Shown: positions 45,245 to 55,251 of the stretch, piece by piece | Numbering within the stretch: the first letter of the stretch is position 1 | How the letters are laid out: the number at the start of each line of letters is the position of its first letter | Source: CAVLDP01 sp963661945 | GTDB taxonomy: Bacteria > Bacillota > Clostridia > Lachnospirales > Lachnospiraceae | Length of the DNA stretch: 64,000 bases | Assembly: GCA_963661945.1 (NCBI GenBank) | Contig: CAVLDP010000002.1 | Coordinates: 1-64,000, forward strand | Direction: 5' to 3' | Program-made: the position numbers and the translations under genes | Notes under the pieces: generated by a model | The model's input: the letters and a program-made list of their open reading frames with translations, nothing else | Databases searched by the model: none | Told to the model about the DNA's origin: nothing

Positions 45245-47932
45245 TTATTTAGATAAAAAAGCAATACCAAGTGATCCGAGTCCTGCGGAACAAGAATTTG
45301 CAACAGAGGATTTCTGGATTATTACATTAAGATTAGGAAGTAATGCCATCGCCTCTTGCCTTAATTCTTCCATTTCCTGATATGGAATCGATGCATGTGT
45401 TAATAGAAGAAGTTCTGTACTGTCTCCCGCTTTTCTTCTAATAAGATAGCGAAGATATCTCTTTCTAACATGTTGAACTGAGCCACCTAAGGCATGTCTA
45501 ATTCTTATACCATAACGATTTGCATATGCAATTGGGCGTACCCTAATAAAATTCAGAAGATTCGCATGGAAAGCACTGGCAAATCCATTTCGTAAGAAGC
45601 TAGAAGAATCAGGGAGCACAAACTGACATACGATGCGTTCCTGAAGCAAAATTATCTCCTTCTCAATCTCAGATGTTGAATATCCATTAGAAGCAAGCTT
45701 TGCAGCCTCTATCGCCTGAAGTGCAATTCCACCAGATAACTGATTTGAATCAATTACGATTACATGATCAAAGCATTTTGCGGCTTCATAGGCATTAGAA
45801 TAGGATTTTCCAATACCAGAGCCAAGCGCAAAATGAATGACATACTCTGATTCAGCAAGAAGCTTGGCAAAATAATTCTCATAATCATCTATGGATGCCG
45901 CCTCTACCCATGAGGATAGAATTACATCAGAATTAAACTTAGACAAAGCATCTGCTTGTAATTCCTTCGTATCTGCAAACCTGGAATTTCGTGAGTGAAT
46001 ATATAGATACATCACTGAAATATCATATTGGTCAACAAAGTTCTGAGGTATGTCACTTACACAATCACAAGAAATAGTAACTGGTCTTTTCACAAAATGA
46101 TCCTGACTCTCATAGATCCTGGCATCCTGATCTTCTACTTCCGATGACAATTTATTTGAAATTTCTATAACATTTTGTGGGAGAAGATGGTAGATTTTCT
46201 CCTCCAGTTGCTTACCTTGAAATGGCTTCTCGACGAAATCGCTAAATCCAAGATGATTAAAGTTCTGCTTGGAACAATAGGACAAATCTGCAGTCAGGAC
46301 AATAATAGGCGTATTCTGACAGAGTCCACTTGACTGACGTCGAATCCTACGTGTAACTTCTGCTCCATTCATCTCAGGCATAAGATAATCCATAAGAATC
46401 ACATGATAATAGAACTTCTCTGTAAGTTCCAAACAAGATGCTCCATCACACGCTTCGTCAACAATGACCTTGGTTCCACGAAGCAGTTTTGTTACAACAG
46501 AGCGATTCATCTCATTGTCATCTACAACTAATATCCTGGCTTCAGGTGCTTCAAAAAGAGGAACATAGGAATCCACAGAGGTTAATGTACTTGATAAGAT
46601 ATCAAGCTTACCAATTGGAGCTGAATCAATTACCTTTTGCTCTAAAGTGATAGAGAATTCAGATCCTTTCTTATAGATAGAATCCACCTTTATCTCACCA
46701 TCCATAAGCTGAATTAATTGCTTACAAATAGATAGACCAAGTCCAGTTCCTTCGATGTGACGATTCTCAATGTTATCAGCTCTTGAGAAAGAATCAAATA
46801 ATTCCGGAAGATATTCCGACTTAATGCCTATACCTGTATCTGCGACAACCATACGAAGCTTGATGAAACCAGGATTCTCGGAAGTAAAACGAACCTTGAG
46901 TGTTACGGAGCCTTCTTTTGTGTACTTTGCCGCATTGGTAAGCAGATTAATCATAATCTGACTGATTCTCTTATCGTCTCCATAAAGCACAGATGGCAGA
47001 GCTGGATCCACATCAACAATGTAATCAAGGCCTTCGGATGCAATACGATATCTTGTCATGGAAACCAACTCAGAAATCATAGTTTCTGTACTATAGGATA
47101 CCGGAAGAATATCCATTTTCTTGCTTTCCACCTTGGATAAATCCAAGATGTCATTTACCAGGGAAAGAAGCATCTTCGCAGCATTCTGAATCGTCAAGGC
47201 ATTCTCTACCGTCTCATCAGATAATCCCTCCTCACGAAGAATCATCTCATTTAATCCTACGATTGTATTTATTGGAGTTCTAATCTCATGGCTCATATTG
47301 GCAAAGAAGGACGTCTTTGCTTCTGCAATTGACTCCACCTCTTCTTTCTGATTCACAGCCTTCTCTCTGGAAGATGCATAGACAGCCAGATGATATCGCA
47401 GGATAAATGCAATCATCAAAGCAACAGCAATAATTGCAATAAAGGAATCGATATACACTTCCTTCGCATCGGCTAAATACATGACATACTGGGGATAATG
47501 ATAGGATACAAAATAGCACAGAAAGTCAATAACAATACTCCCCCCTGTAATTAGTAACATCTCTATTCCAGAGAAGAATGTAGCGGCATAAAATAAACCC
47601 AGTACCATATAGATGGAAGCTCCACCATCCAAGCCACCTTCGAAGAAATAAAGGAAGGGAATGAAAAAGGCATTATATAATATTCCCACCAAAAGAGTTG
47701 CAAGATGAAGCCTTCGATAACGGTAAACCAAATGCATGGATATTGCCAGAAGGCAAGCCAGGGCGAAAACTGGAATACTAATAATATACAGATGTCTAAA
47801 AATCACAAGCTGAATTAAGCTCAATATCGTAATAATAAATCCGCCAAATAAAATTTGCCGAAAAATTTTCTCATGAAGCTCTAATTCCTCTTCCGGATTC
47901 AAATAGTTCTTCCATAATTTCATAAATTTCAT
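45245..47932 (-). CDS. Hybrid histidine kinase fused to a C-terminal DegV domain
   Basis: Membrane sensor kinase with an unusual output. Residues about 27-195 contain five to six helices. The HisKA box FFANMSHEIRTPINT has His215; the ATPase has NLLTNAAKYTKEG, VADTGIGI and EGTGLGLSICKQL. A receiver domain (466-585) has Asp515 in ILMDYLMPEMNG. From about 616 a DegV fold follows: SCDCVSDIPQNFVDQYDISV, VIDSNQLSGGIALQAIEAAK, FVLPDSSSFLRNGFASAFHA and the final SAGLGSLGIAFLSK. DegV proteins (FakB) bind fatty acids. In the FakB positions that hold the carboxylate the Thr and His are not conserved here. Last gene of the operon, four bases after the Hpt kinase. Confidence 0.88.
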   Translation of the reverse strand: MKFMKLWKNYLNPEEELELHEKIFRQILFGGFIITILSLIQLVIFRHLYIISIPVFALACLLAISMHLVYRYRRLHLATLLVGILYNAFFIPFLYFFEGGLDGGASIYMVLGLFYAATFFSGIEMLLITGGSIVIDFLCYFVSYHYPQYVMYLADAKEVYIDSFIAIIAVALMIAFILRYHLAVYASSREKAVNQKEEVESIAEAKTSFFANMSHEIRTPINTIVGLNEMILREEGLSDETVENALTIQNAAKMLLSLVNDILDLSKVESKKMDILPVSYSTETMISELVSMTRYRIASEGLDYIVDVDPALPSVLYGDDKRISQIMINLLTNAAKYTKEGSVTLKVRFTSENPGFIKLRMVVADTGIGIKSEYLPELFDSFSRADNIENRHIEGTGLGLSICKQLIQLMDGEIKVDSIYKKGSEFSITLEQKVIDSAPIGKLDILSSTLTSVDSYVPLFEAPEARILVVDDNEMNRSVVTKLLRGTKVIVDEACDGASCLELTEKFYYHVILMDYLMPEMNGAEVTRRIRRQSSGLCQNTPIIVLTADLSYCSKQNFNHLGFSDFVEKPFQGKQLEEKIYHLLPQNVIEISNKLSSEVEDQDARIYESQDHFVKRPVTISCDCVSDIPQNFVDQYDISVMYLYIHSRNSRFADTKELQADALSKFNSDVILSSWVEAASIDDYENYFAKLLAESEYVIHFALGSGIGKSYSNAYEAAKCFDHVIVIDSNQLSGGIALQAIEAAKLASNGYSTSEIEKEIILLQERIVCQFVLPDSSSFLRNGFASAFHANLLNFIRVRPIAYANRYGIRIRHALGGSVQHVRKRYLRYLIRRKAGDSTELLLLTHASIPYQEMEELRQEAMALLPNLNVIIQKSSVANSCSAGLGSLGIAFLSK

Positions 47933-47936
47933 AGGA

Positions 47937-50678
47937 TTACTCTCCTAACTTAGCCTTAAGTGCATCAAAAGCTGAGATAAAATCTGACATATCAACCTTC
48001 TTCCTAATAGGAAGGAGTATGTCACTTAGATTCCTGCCTTGATAGGAATACGGATTCATGGAATCTAATAATTCTTTAATCGTATCCTCGTCGTAGGAGT
48101 ATGCTGCTTCCTCAAATTTACCAAGAATTGTCTGGATTTCATCCCGAGAAATCTCAGGTAGATCAGATTTAGATTCAGCATTCAAGGATACTTTATTATC
48201 CAAAATCTCAGGCAAGTTGAAGAAATGAGCAATCCTTAATATCGTAGCCATAAAGCTTTCGATACAAGCAGTATGATGTTCTAAGATATATTGCTCATCT
48301 AAGACCTTGCCAGCTGACTCTAGTTCTCTTGCCATCTCAGATGTAGATGAATCACCAATCATTTTCATGGAACTCTTAAGTCCATGAATCGAAATCGTGT
48401 AAGATTTATAATCCCTTCTATTCAGTGAATCAGACAGGCTGTTAAGAAGTTCCATCGAATTATCATAATTCATTCTAAGAATATCCAGATAATCCTCTCT
48501 AGAGCCACAAAAGCTAATTCCCTCTTCGACATTAAGGCCAAGTCCTGCTAGATCCTCGCTATCATTAGAAACTAAAACATCTTCTTCTATTGCCGGAATC
48601 TCCTCTTTTATCTTGTCCATAATCTTAAAGGAAGGCAGGAACTGACGAAGCATGCGATCGAGCGATGAAATTAGAATAGGCTTTGGCAGGAATTCTTGAA
48701 AACCACTCTCTAAGAACATCTCTCTGGCGCCAGCAATTGCATTCGCTGTCACAGCAATAATTGGAACATCATCAAAATAATGACCATTCTTAGCACGAAT
48801 TCGCTGCATACACTCAAGGCCATCCATTTCTGGCATCATATGATCCATGAATATAATGTCATAATCCTTGGATTCAATCTTGTCGAGAGCTTCCATACCG
48901 GACTCGCAGCTAACACATTGAATTTGATATGGACGAAGGAGGCCTTCCATGACCTTAAGATTCATACGATTATCATCCACAAGTAGTACTTTTGCAGATG
49001 GAGCAACAAAGTCATCCGCTGTAACAGACGATCTCGTATATTCATCATCACGATAGGTTCCATTCAAAATTGCAGCAAAGGAAAGCTGGTAAAATGGCTT
49101 AAACAGTCGAATTAATGACTTATTCTTAATCTCCTGACTCTGATTTTCCTCAAGAATAACAGTTACAGATGTCTTTCTTGCTAATTTATCGAAGAAATTC
49201 TCATCTTCCTTGTAATTAGATAACGTAAGGAAAAGATGAGTTGGAGTCGAATTTTCTACTCTTCGTTTTAGCTCATCTAGATTGCTGCACATGTGATAAT
49301 TGTAGCCAAGCTGTTCATTCATATGATGAATGAGAACAGTATATTCATCGCGAATGACAGGATTCAAGAATTGATCAAACGTAATATAAGATAATACAAA
49401 TAAATTCTTAGGATTTTTGATTTCGATAATTGGTTCATCTTCCGCCACCTTCTGCGGAATTACAAACTGAAATTCTGACCCCTTTCCGAATTCACTATTC
49501 ACACAGATAAACCCGCCCATCTTATCCGCAATCAGCTGTGCAATAGCAAGACCGAGCCCAAGACCACTTTCCTTACGATTTCGATTTGCATCAAGGGTTG
49601 TGAATGAGCTAAAGAGCTTCTCCATATTGAATTCATCAATTCCAATTCCTGTATCCTTTATAGAAAAGCATAAATTAATACCATAAAACTCTCTACGATA
49701 GGTTACCCGAATACAAACACATCCTTCTTGTGTGAATTTAATGGCATTATTAATAATATTTAGAAGCACCCTCTTTACCTTACTTTCATCACCGATAAGG
49801 ACAGAAGGAAGCGACGAATCTATATCAACAATTAACTCGATATCTTTATTTAGTTTCCATGAATTGGCCATATTGATGACATCATTCATGGTTGATGCAA
49901 TATTATAAGAATTCTCAACTAGTTCAAGTTTTCCAGATTGAAGTTCCGAGAAATCCAAAATATCGCTTACAACGGAAAGCAAATTGCTGCCAGATGCCTG
50001 AATGTTAAGAATATAATCTCGTACATCTTCTGGAATATCTTTGCGAAGGACAATTTCGCTCATTCCAGTAATTGTATTAATCGGAGTTCGAATTTCATGA
50101 CTTACATTGGCAAGGAAATCATCCTTGGATTTCTCGGCATCTTCAAGTTCATGAATTACAGTGTCAACATGTTGATCTGCTTCTCTCTCTCTTGATAAGA
50201 AACGGTAGATAACATATATCAAGAAATACGAATTCACAAAAGGAACATCATAGGTGTAAATACTTGATGCATCAAAGAGATTAATCTTATGTACAATGAA
50301 AATATAATAGATAAGCAGAATCGTAAGTGTCACAGCCGACGACATTATGATGTCTTCAAAACCATAAAAGGCTAAAATCATAACAATCGTAAGAAATGGA
50401 ATCAATAATGCAAGCACATCATTACTTACAATCATATATACAAAAATACAGAGTTGAATTAGAAATGCTGTAATCAAAGCCCTGTTGCGAGACGAAATTT
50501 CTTTTCTAAGAAAAACAGTCCACGACAAAAAGAAGCACAACCACATAATTACCTGTGCTGTCTCTGCAGAAAATCGCGTACATCCAACCGCCATAAAAAC
50601 AAAATGAATAGATAATAGTAAAACTACAATCAATTCATTTCTACGAACCTTCTTAATATTGTAATTATCTGTATTCAC
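47937..50678 (-). CDS. Hybrid histidine kinase with receiver and Hpt domains
   Basis: Phosphorelay sensor kinase. Helices fill about residues 15-160. HisKA box DFLANVSHEIRTPINTITG holds the phospho-His (residue 194 in this numbering); ATPase motifs NIINNAIKFTQEG and KDTGIGI follow. A first receiver-like segment (about 420-545) lacks the Asp. The true receiver carries the phospho-acceptor in IIFMDHMMPEMDG (about 612), and the Hpt domain has SIHGLKSSMKMIG (His about 765). A helical tail of 75 residues ends the protein. TTG at 50693 is in frame, but the GTG used here has TTGGAG nine bases upstream. A terminator lies before it. Confidence 0.9.
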   Translation of the reverse strand: MNTDNYNIKKVRRNELIVVLLLSIHFVFMAVGCTRFSAETAQVIMWLCFFLSWTVFLRKEISSRNRALITAFLIQLCIFVYMIVSNDVLALLIPFLTIVMILAFYGFEDIIMSSAVTLTILLIYYIFIVHKINLFDASSIYTYDVPFVNSYFLIYVIYRFLSREREADQHVDTVIHELEDAEKSKDDFLANVSHEIRTPINTITGMSEIVLRKDIPEDVRDYILNIQASGSNLLSVVSDILDFSELQSGKLELVENSYNIASTMNDVINMANSWKLNKDIELIVDIDSSLPSVLIGDESKVKRVLLNIINNAIKFTQEGCVCIRVTYRREFYGINLCFSIKDTGIGIDEFNMEKLFSSFTTLDANRNRKESGLGLGLAIAQLIADKMGGFICVNSEFGKGSEFQFVIPQKVAEDEPIIEIKNPKNLFVLSYITFDQFLNPVIRDEYTVLIHHMNEQLGYNYHMCSNLDELKRRVENSTPTHLFLTLSNYKEDENFFDKLARKTSVTVILEENQSQEIKNKSLIRLFKPFYQLSFAAILNGTYRDDEYTRSSVTADDFVAPSAKVLLVDDNRMNLKVMEGLLRPYQIQCVSCESGMEALDKIESKDYDIIFMDHMMPEMDGLECMQRIRAKNGHYFDDVPIIAVTANAIAGAREMFLESGFQEFLPKPILISSLDRMLRQFLPSFKIMDKIKEEIPAIEEDVLVSNDSEDLAGLGLNVEEGISFCGSREDYLDILRMNYDNSMELLNSLSDSLNRRDYKSYTISIHGLKSSMKMIGDSSTSEMARELESAGKVLDEQYILEHHTACIESFMATILRIAHFFNLPEILDNKVSLNAESKSDLPEISRDEIQTILGKFEEAAYSYDEDTIKELLDSMNPYSYQGRNLSDILLPIRKKVDMSDFISAFDALKAKLGE

Positions 50679-50690
50679 TCGTATATACTC

Positions 50691-50727
50691 CAAAATATAA
50701 AAACCGACGTCACCAGGACGTCGGTTT
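50691..50727 (-). terminator. Intrinsic terminator between the MCP and hybrid kinase genes
   Basis: Reading leftwards, AAACCGACGUC and GACGUCGGUUU form a perfect 11-base stem with a five-base loop and are followed by UUAUAUUUU. The tract ends at the ribosome site of the Hpt kinase, so transcription of the last two kinase genes depends on read-through. Confidence 0.85.
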
Positions 50728-50736
50728 ACATAAACA

Positions 50737-52158
50737 TTAGTATTTACCTAAATCGTCCGAAAGAGAAATAATATCATCATTATTAACGACAGGTTTCGAA
50801 TCACTATGATCCTCCGGAAGCTCGATATGTGGATTCTCATAAGATATGTATGCCTTCACTTCTTCTCTATGACTATCAGCTTGCGATAAATCTGTCTCTA
50901 TTACTTCTGATAAAGTATAGACACTAAGAAGTTCCTGCATATGAGCAGCCTGATTTGACAAGTCTTCCGATGCTGCAGCACATTCCTGACTGGTAGCAGA
51001 ATTGGTCTGTACAACCTGTGACACCTGTTCTATTGCCTGATCAATCTGTGCAACAGCGGTTGCCTGATAATTCGATGATTCTGCAATACCTGTAATAATC
51101 TGTTCACTCTTGGTTACGCCCTGAGATATCTGCTCTAGAGCTTCTGCTGTATCACCAGCAATCTTAGAACCAGCCTCAACCTTCTGAATTGAATCAGAAA
51201 TCAAATCAGCTGTCTCTGAGGCAGCTTCTGCAGATTTTGCAGCCAAATTACGTACTTCTTCAGCAACAACTGCAAATCCCTTGCCTGCTTCTCCTGCTCT
51301 AGCCGCTTCCACTGCCGCATTCAGTGCAAGAATATTGGTCTGGAAAGCAATATCATCGATGACCTTGATAATCTTAGAAATAGATTCTGAAGATTCATTG
51401 ATATCCTCCATTGCCTTAATCATATCCTTCATCTGTTCATTGCCGTGATTTACATCGACAATAGCACGATTAATCAGCTCAGCAGCCGTAGTAGCCTCAG
51501 AGGCATTCTCTCTTGTCTTAACAGCAATCTCACTAATAGATGCTGTAATCTCTTCAATAGCGCTTGCTTGCTCGGTAGAGCCTTGTGCTAAGGCTTCTGA
51601 TGCAGCAGCAACCTGACTGGCACTTGTATGAACCTGAAATGCTGATGATGAGATATTCGATAATGTCTTATCGTTATTCGACACAAGACTGGATAATGCA
51701 AGGCCAAGAGCATCCTCTTCAGAGCGTACGCTTACCGATGCGGTTAAATTACCAGAAGCAACTTCTGTTGCAAGCTCTGTCTGCATCTTCGTTGCTTCAA
51801 TCAACTTCTTGTAATTAGAGATAAGCGACTGAAATTCATCATTCTTATCATACTTGAAGGTGATATCTGTCTTGCCTTCTGCAAGATCAACTGTCGCCTT
51901 ATTAACCTCAGCAAAGCCTTTTCGAATTTTGCCTTGCATCCTGATAACAATCAAAGAGCTAATAATAGCATATGCCAAAAAGAATACTACGCAAAATACA
52001 TTGTATTGTGAAATTACTATTTCTGCGCCGACAGAAGCGGTACGCTTCACATTGAAAAATCCTACAATAAGCAGAACAAACGCAGCAAGGTCAGATACTA
52101 CTACATATAGCAATACGTGATTGTAGATAGAAAATCTACGTTTCTTATTCTCTTCCAT
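50737..52158 (-). CDS. Methyl-accepting chemotaxis protein with almost no extracytoplasmic region
   Basis: Chemoreceptor that controls CheA. Two helices at about residues 13-34 and 52-71 are separated by only some 17 residues, so no ligand-binding domain lies outside. HAMP-like helices follow (about 72-165), then the coiled-coil signalling domain with the highly conserved hairpin tip DDIAFQTNILALNAAVEAAR and AGEAGKGFAVVAEEVRNLA. The C-terminus (DDIISLSDDLGKY) lacks a CheR-tethering pentapeptide. Length 473. It overlaps CheW's stop by one base. Confidence 0.93.
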   Translation of the reverse strand: MEENKKRRFSIYNHVLLYVVVSDLAAFVLLIVGFFNVKRTASVGAEIVISQYNVFCVVFFLAYAIISSLIVIRMQGKIRKGFAEVNKATVDLAEGKTDITFKYDKNDEFQSLISNYKKLIEATKMQTELATEVASGNLTASVSVRSEEDALGLALSSLVSNNDKTLSNISSSAFQVHTSASQVAAASEALAQGSTEQASAIEEITASISEIAVKTRENASEATTAAELINRAIVDVNHGNEQMKDMIKAMEDINESSESISKIIKVIDDIAFQTNILALNAAVEAARAGEAGKGFAVVAEEVRNLAAKSAEAASETADLISDSIQKVEAGSKIAGDTAEALEQISQGVTKSEQIITGIAESSNYQATAVAQIDQAIEQVSQVVQTNSATSQECAAASEDLSNQAAHMQELLSVYTLSEVIETDLSQADSHREEVKAYISYENPHIELPEDHSDSKPVVNNDDIISLSDDLGKY

Positions 52159-52664
52159 TATTCTTCCTCTCCTTCTTCCTCTTCTTCTGAAGCAACTTTA
52201 TCCAACTTAGATACATCGACATCATTAATTAAGCGCTCAGGATCAAGTAGCATCTTCACTTGATCATCTACCTTGGCAATCGCGTATACATATTTGTTCT
52301 TGGTGCGATCTGTCTTGCCAATGGATGGTGATGGAATAATATCCTCATCCGCTATCTCAACGACCTCCGCTATCTTCTCAACAATTAACCCGACCACATA
52401 TTCATCAACATGAATCACGATAATACAGGTTCGATCTGTATATTCGAATGGCTCCTGTTTGAATCGAATACGTACATCAATTACAGGAATAATCTTGCCT
52501 CTCAGATTAATAAGGCCCTTAATATAATCCTCGCTCTCCGGAATCTCCGTAAATTCTTGATAGACAATAATTTCATTTACATAGTCTATCTTCAAAGCGA
52601 AGGATTCATTTCCTGAATGAAATGTTACGTATTTTGTCTTACTAGCAACATCTATTTCAGCCAT
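52158..52664 (-). CDS. cheW: Chemotaxis coupling protein CheW
   Basis: Couples the MCP to CheA in signalling arrays. The 168 residues match the CheW fold: KYVTFHSGNESFALKIDYVN, then IKGLINLRGKIIPVIDVRIR (about 46-65) and HVDEYVVGLIVEKIAEVVEI. The C-terminal tail is a run of Glu (EEEEEGEEE), unusual but plainly part of the gene. It lies between cheA (12 bases) and the MCP gene, and has GAAGGGAGA before its ATG. Confidence 0.95.
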   Translation of the reverse strand: MAEIDVASKTKYVTFHSGNESFALKIDYVNEIIVYQEFTEIPESEDYIKGLINLRGKIIPVIDVRIRFKQEPFEYTDRTCIIVIHVDEYVVGLIVEKIAEVVEIADEDIIPSPSIGKTDRTKNKYVYAIAKVDDQVKMLLDPERLINDVDVSKLDKVASEEEEEGEEE

Positions 52665-52676
52665 AATCTCTCCCTT

Positions 52677-54806
52677 CTATTCTGTTACAGATCCTGGATC
52701 AAGAATTAGAGCAATACTTCCATCTCCAAGCTGTGTACAACCTGATAGTCCCTTCACCTTCTTAATGTAGGAAGGAATTGGCTTAACTACAATTTCCTGC
52801 TTGCCAAGAAGCGAATCTACAAACAGGCACACATTCTTGTCGTCAACCTCGAGAATTACCATCATGCCATCTTCTACTTCCGTCTTATAATCCTTGAGGC
52901 CATACCATTCGCCAAGTCGACGAACCGGATAACAATCTCCACGAATCATCACAGATTCCTCGCCAGTTGGATCATGAATTAGCATATCAGAAGTTACGCT
53001 AACAAATTCCTTGACTACACCTGTTTCAATAACGAATGCTGTAGAACCAACTGTCATTACAATTCCATCAACAATAGCCAGGGTAAGTGGAATCTTAAGG
53101 CTCATGACAGAGCCCTCGCCAGGAGATGATTCAATTTCCAGGGAACCACCAATCTCCTGCAAGTTACTAACTACAACATCCATTCCTACACCACGGCCAG
53201 AATATTCTGTAACCTGTTCGTTGGTAGAAAAGCCTGGCAGGGTTATAAACTGATATACTTCCTTATCTGTATAAGCATTATCCGGCTTAGTTGGATCAAG
53301 AATGCCCTGTGATCTTGCCTTGGCCATAATCTTTTTTCGATCCAGTCCAGCACCATCATCAATTACATTTATCCATACTTTACCAGACTCCGTCTTCGCC
53401 TCTAGTGTGATCTTACCCTTTTCTGATTTGCCACTATGAAGGCGTTCCTCCTTGCTTTCGATACCGTGATCCACAGAATTACGAACCAGATGCATCAGAG
53501 GATCTGAGATATGCTCGATAATATTCTTGTCCACCTCTGTGGTCTCACCGATCATCTCGAATTCAATGTCTTTGCCAAGCTTTCTTGATACATCAAATAC
53601 GATACGATTCATCTTCTGGAAGGTATTCGTAAGTGGAACCATTCGCATTGACATAATTACATTCTGAAGATCTGTAGAAATCTTAGACATCTGTGCAGCG
53701 GCCTTGTAGAAGTTATCAAGCTTAAGACCTGGCACCTTAAGATCTGGATTCTGCAGTACAACAGATTCTGAAATTACGAGCTCTCCAATCAAATCCATAA
53801 GCTGATCCATCTTAGAGATATCTACACTAATAAATGCTGTTTGAGCACCCTTGGATTTCTTCTCCTTGGCAAGCTTCTTGGATTTGCCAGGCGCCTTCTG
53901 AACTACGAAATCACCTGGTGCAGGTTCCTTCTCCTTAGCCTTATTCGTTTCATCAGCCTTCGCTTCGATGCTCTCTACAGACGAATCCAAGTCAATCGTT
54001 ATATTATCGCCAGCTTCAAATCCAAGCTTGAATTCAGATTGATTTGAAGTAAAGATATCGACATCAGAAATCTCATATCCTGGCTTGATTAATTCGTGAA
54101 GCTCTTCCTCACTGCTCTTGGTCTGAAGAAGGATATTAAAGCCTTCCTTCAATATGAGCTCTGAGGTAGATTCATCTGAGATAATATCCGCTGGTGAATA
54201 TAGGATATCTTCTGTGATCGGCTTAAGAGAATGCACAATCTTATAGGCGTGCATATTAGCCATCTCGATTCCAGGACTATACTGGATATAGATACGAAAA
54301 TAATTACTATTTCCAGTCTGCGCTGGTGCAATATAGAATTGTTGGTTTGTTACAACCTCTTCTTTCTTCTTTTCCTTCGGCTTGTCCTTTGTATCCTCAC
54401 CCTTGATCTTATTAAGGAAGGCATCAAGTTCTTCTATGATTGCTGAGGAATCACCATCTGCATCCTCACCATCCCTTAATTTATCGAGTTCTCCGGTGAT
54501 GAAATCTGCTACAGAAAGCACATGCTCCACAAGTTCAACATGCGGCACATTATCCGGATGTGATTCTCTTAGGAAGAAGAATACATCCTCCAGTTTATGA
54601 GCAACCTCCGTAATATCGTCATACATCATAATGGCGGACGAGCCCTTAATTGTATGCATTGTACGGAAAATTTCATTTATTCCATCTTCATCAAATGAAT
54701 CTGCATCTTTTTGATCAAGCACGATCTCTTGAAGATTATCAAGAAGCTGAGAATTCTCAAATAGATAAGTATCAAGCATATCGGCTACATTAAAATCTGC
54801 TCCCAT
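52677..54806 (-). CDS. cheA: Chemotaxis histidine kinase CheA
   Basis: Histidine kinase of the chemosensory array. The P1 domain has the phosphorylated His51 in RTMHTIKGSSAIM. A P2-like domain (about 150-255) follows, with YFRIYIQYSPGIEMANMHA; then dimerisation helices (about 330-390), the ATPase with HLVRNSVDHGIESKEERLHS, INVIDDGAGLD and YSGRGVGMDVVVSNL, and a CheW-like P5 domain to residue 709. Linkers are Lys/Glu-rich. It lies between cheY-like and cheW and starts with AAGGAG eight bases upstream. Confidence 0.95.
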   Translation of the reverse strand: MGADFNVADMLDTYLFENSQLLDNLQEIVLDQKDADSFDEDGINEIFRTMHTIKGSSAIMMYDDITEVAHKLEDVFFFLRESHPDNVPHVELVEHVLSVADFITGELDKLRDGEDADGDSSAIIEELDAFLNKIKGEDTKDKPKEKKKEEVVTNQQFYIAPAQTGNSNYFRIYIQYSPGIEMANMHAYKIVHSLKPITEDILYSPADIISDESTSELILKEGFNILLQTKSSEEELHELIKPGYEISDVDIFTSNQSEFKLGFEAGDNITIDLDSSVESIEAKADETNKAKEKEPAPGDFVVQKAPGKSKKLAKEKKSKGAQTAFISVDISKMDQLMDLIGELVISESVVLQNPDLKVPGLKLDNFYKAAAQMSKISTDLQNVIMSMRMVPLTNTFQKMNRIVFDVSRKLGKDIEFEMIGETTEVDKNIIEHISDPLMHLVRNSVDHGIESKEERLHSGKSEKGKITLEAKTESGKVWINVIDDGAGLDRKKIMAKARSQGILDPTKPDNAYTDKEVYQFITLPGFSTNEQVTEYSGRGVGMDVVVSNLQEIGGSLEIESSPGEGSVMSLKIPLTLAIVDGIVMTVGSTAFVIETGVVKEFVSVTSDMLIHDPTGEESVMIRGDCYPVRRLGEWYGLKDYKTEVEDGMMVILEVDDKNVCLFVDSLLGKQEIVVKPIPSYIKKVKGLSGCTQLGDGSIALILDPGSVTE

Positions 54807-54842
54807 GCGAAAGCTCCTTTCCCCAAAACCTCTTTCTCAAGT

Positions 54843-55238
54843 TTAATCAATTAAGCCAAGTTTCTTAAGAGCCTGCTCGAAGCGGTCCTGGTCAATCGGC
54901 TTACCAGAATAAATGGTACAACCCATTTCAAAGGCCATCTTAACGTTCTTCTCTTCATTAAGAGCAGTTGCCATAATGATCTTGACCTGCTTGTCCTCTG
55001 GAATATTATGATCCTTCTCAAGATTACGAATACCCTTAAGTGCCTGATAACCATCCATAACCGGCATCATAATATCAAGGCAAACCAGGTCATAAGGCTC
55101 ATCATCCTCAAGCGCAAGCAGGAATGCATCGACAGCTTCCATACCGTCTACCGTAACATCGCATTCTCCATATTTCTGTAAGAAATTTGCCATAAATTTA
55201 CGCGTTGCAAAATCATCCTCTGCTAATAATATCTTCAT
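54843..55238 (-). CDS. cheY: CheY-like single-domain response regulator
   Basis: 131-residue receiver domain with no output part. Acidic residues Glu7, Asp8 and Asp9 (LLAEDDF), the phosphoacceptor Asp55 (LVCLDIMMPVMDG), Thr91 (IIMATAL) and Lys113 (SGKPID) are all present. Its detail differs from the standard flagellar CheY, so the partner may not be the flagellar switch. It has an AGGAG site before its ATG and lies between cheB and cheA. Confidence 0.88.
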   Translation of the reverse strand: MKILLAEDDFATRKFMANFLQKYGECDVTVDGMEAVDAFLLALEDDEPYDLVCLDIMMPVMDGYQALKGIRNLEKDHNIPEDKQVKIIMATALNEEKNVKMAFEMGCTIYSGKPIDQDRFEQALKKLGLID

Positions 55239-55251
55239 AATCCTTTTCTCC

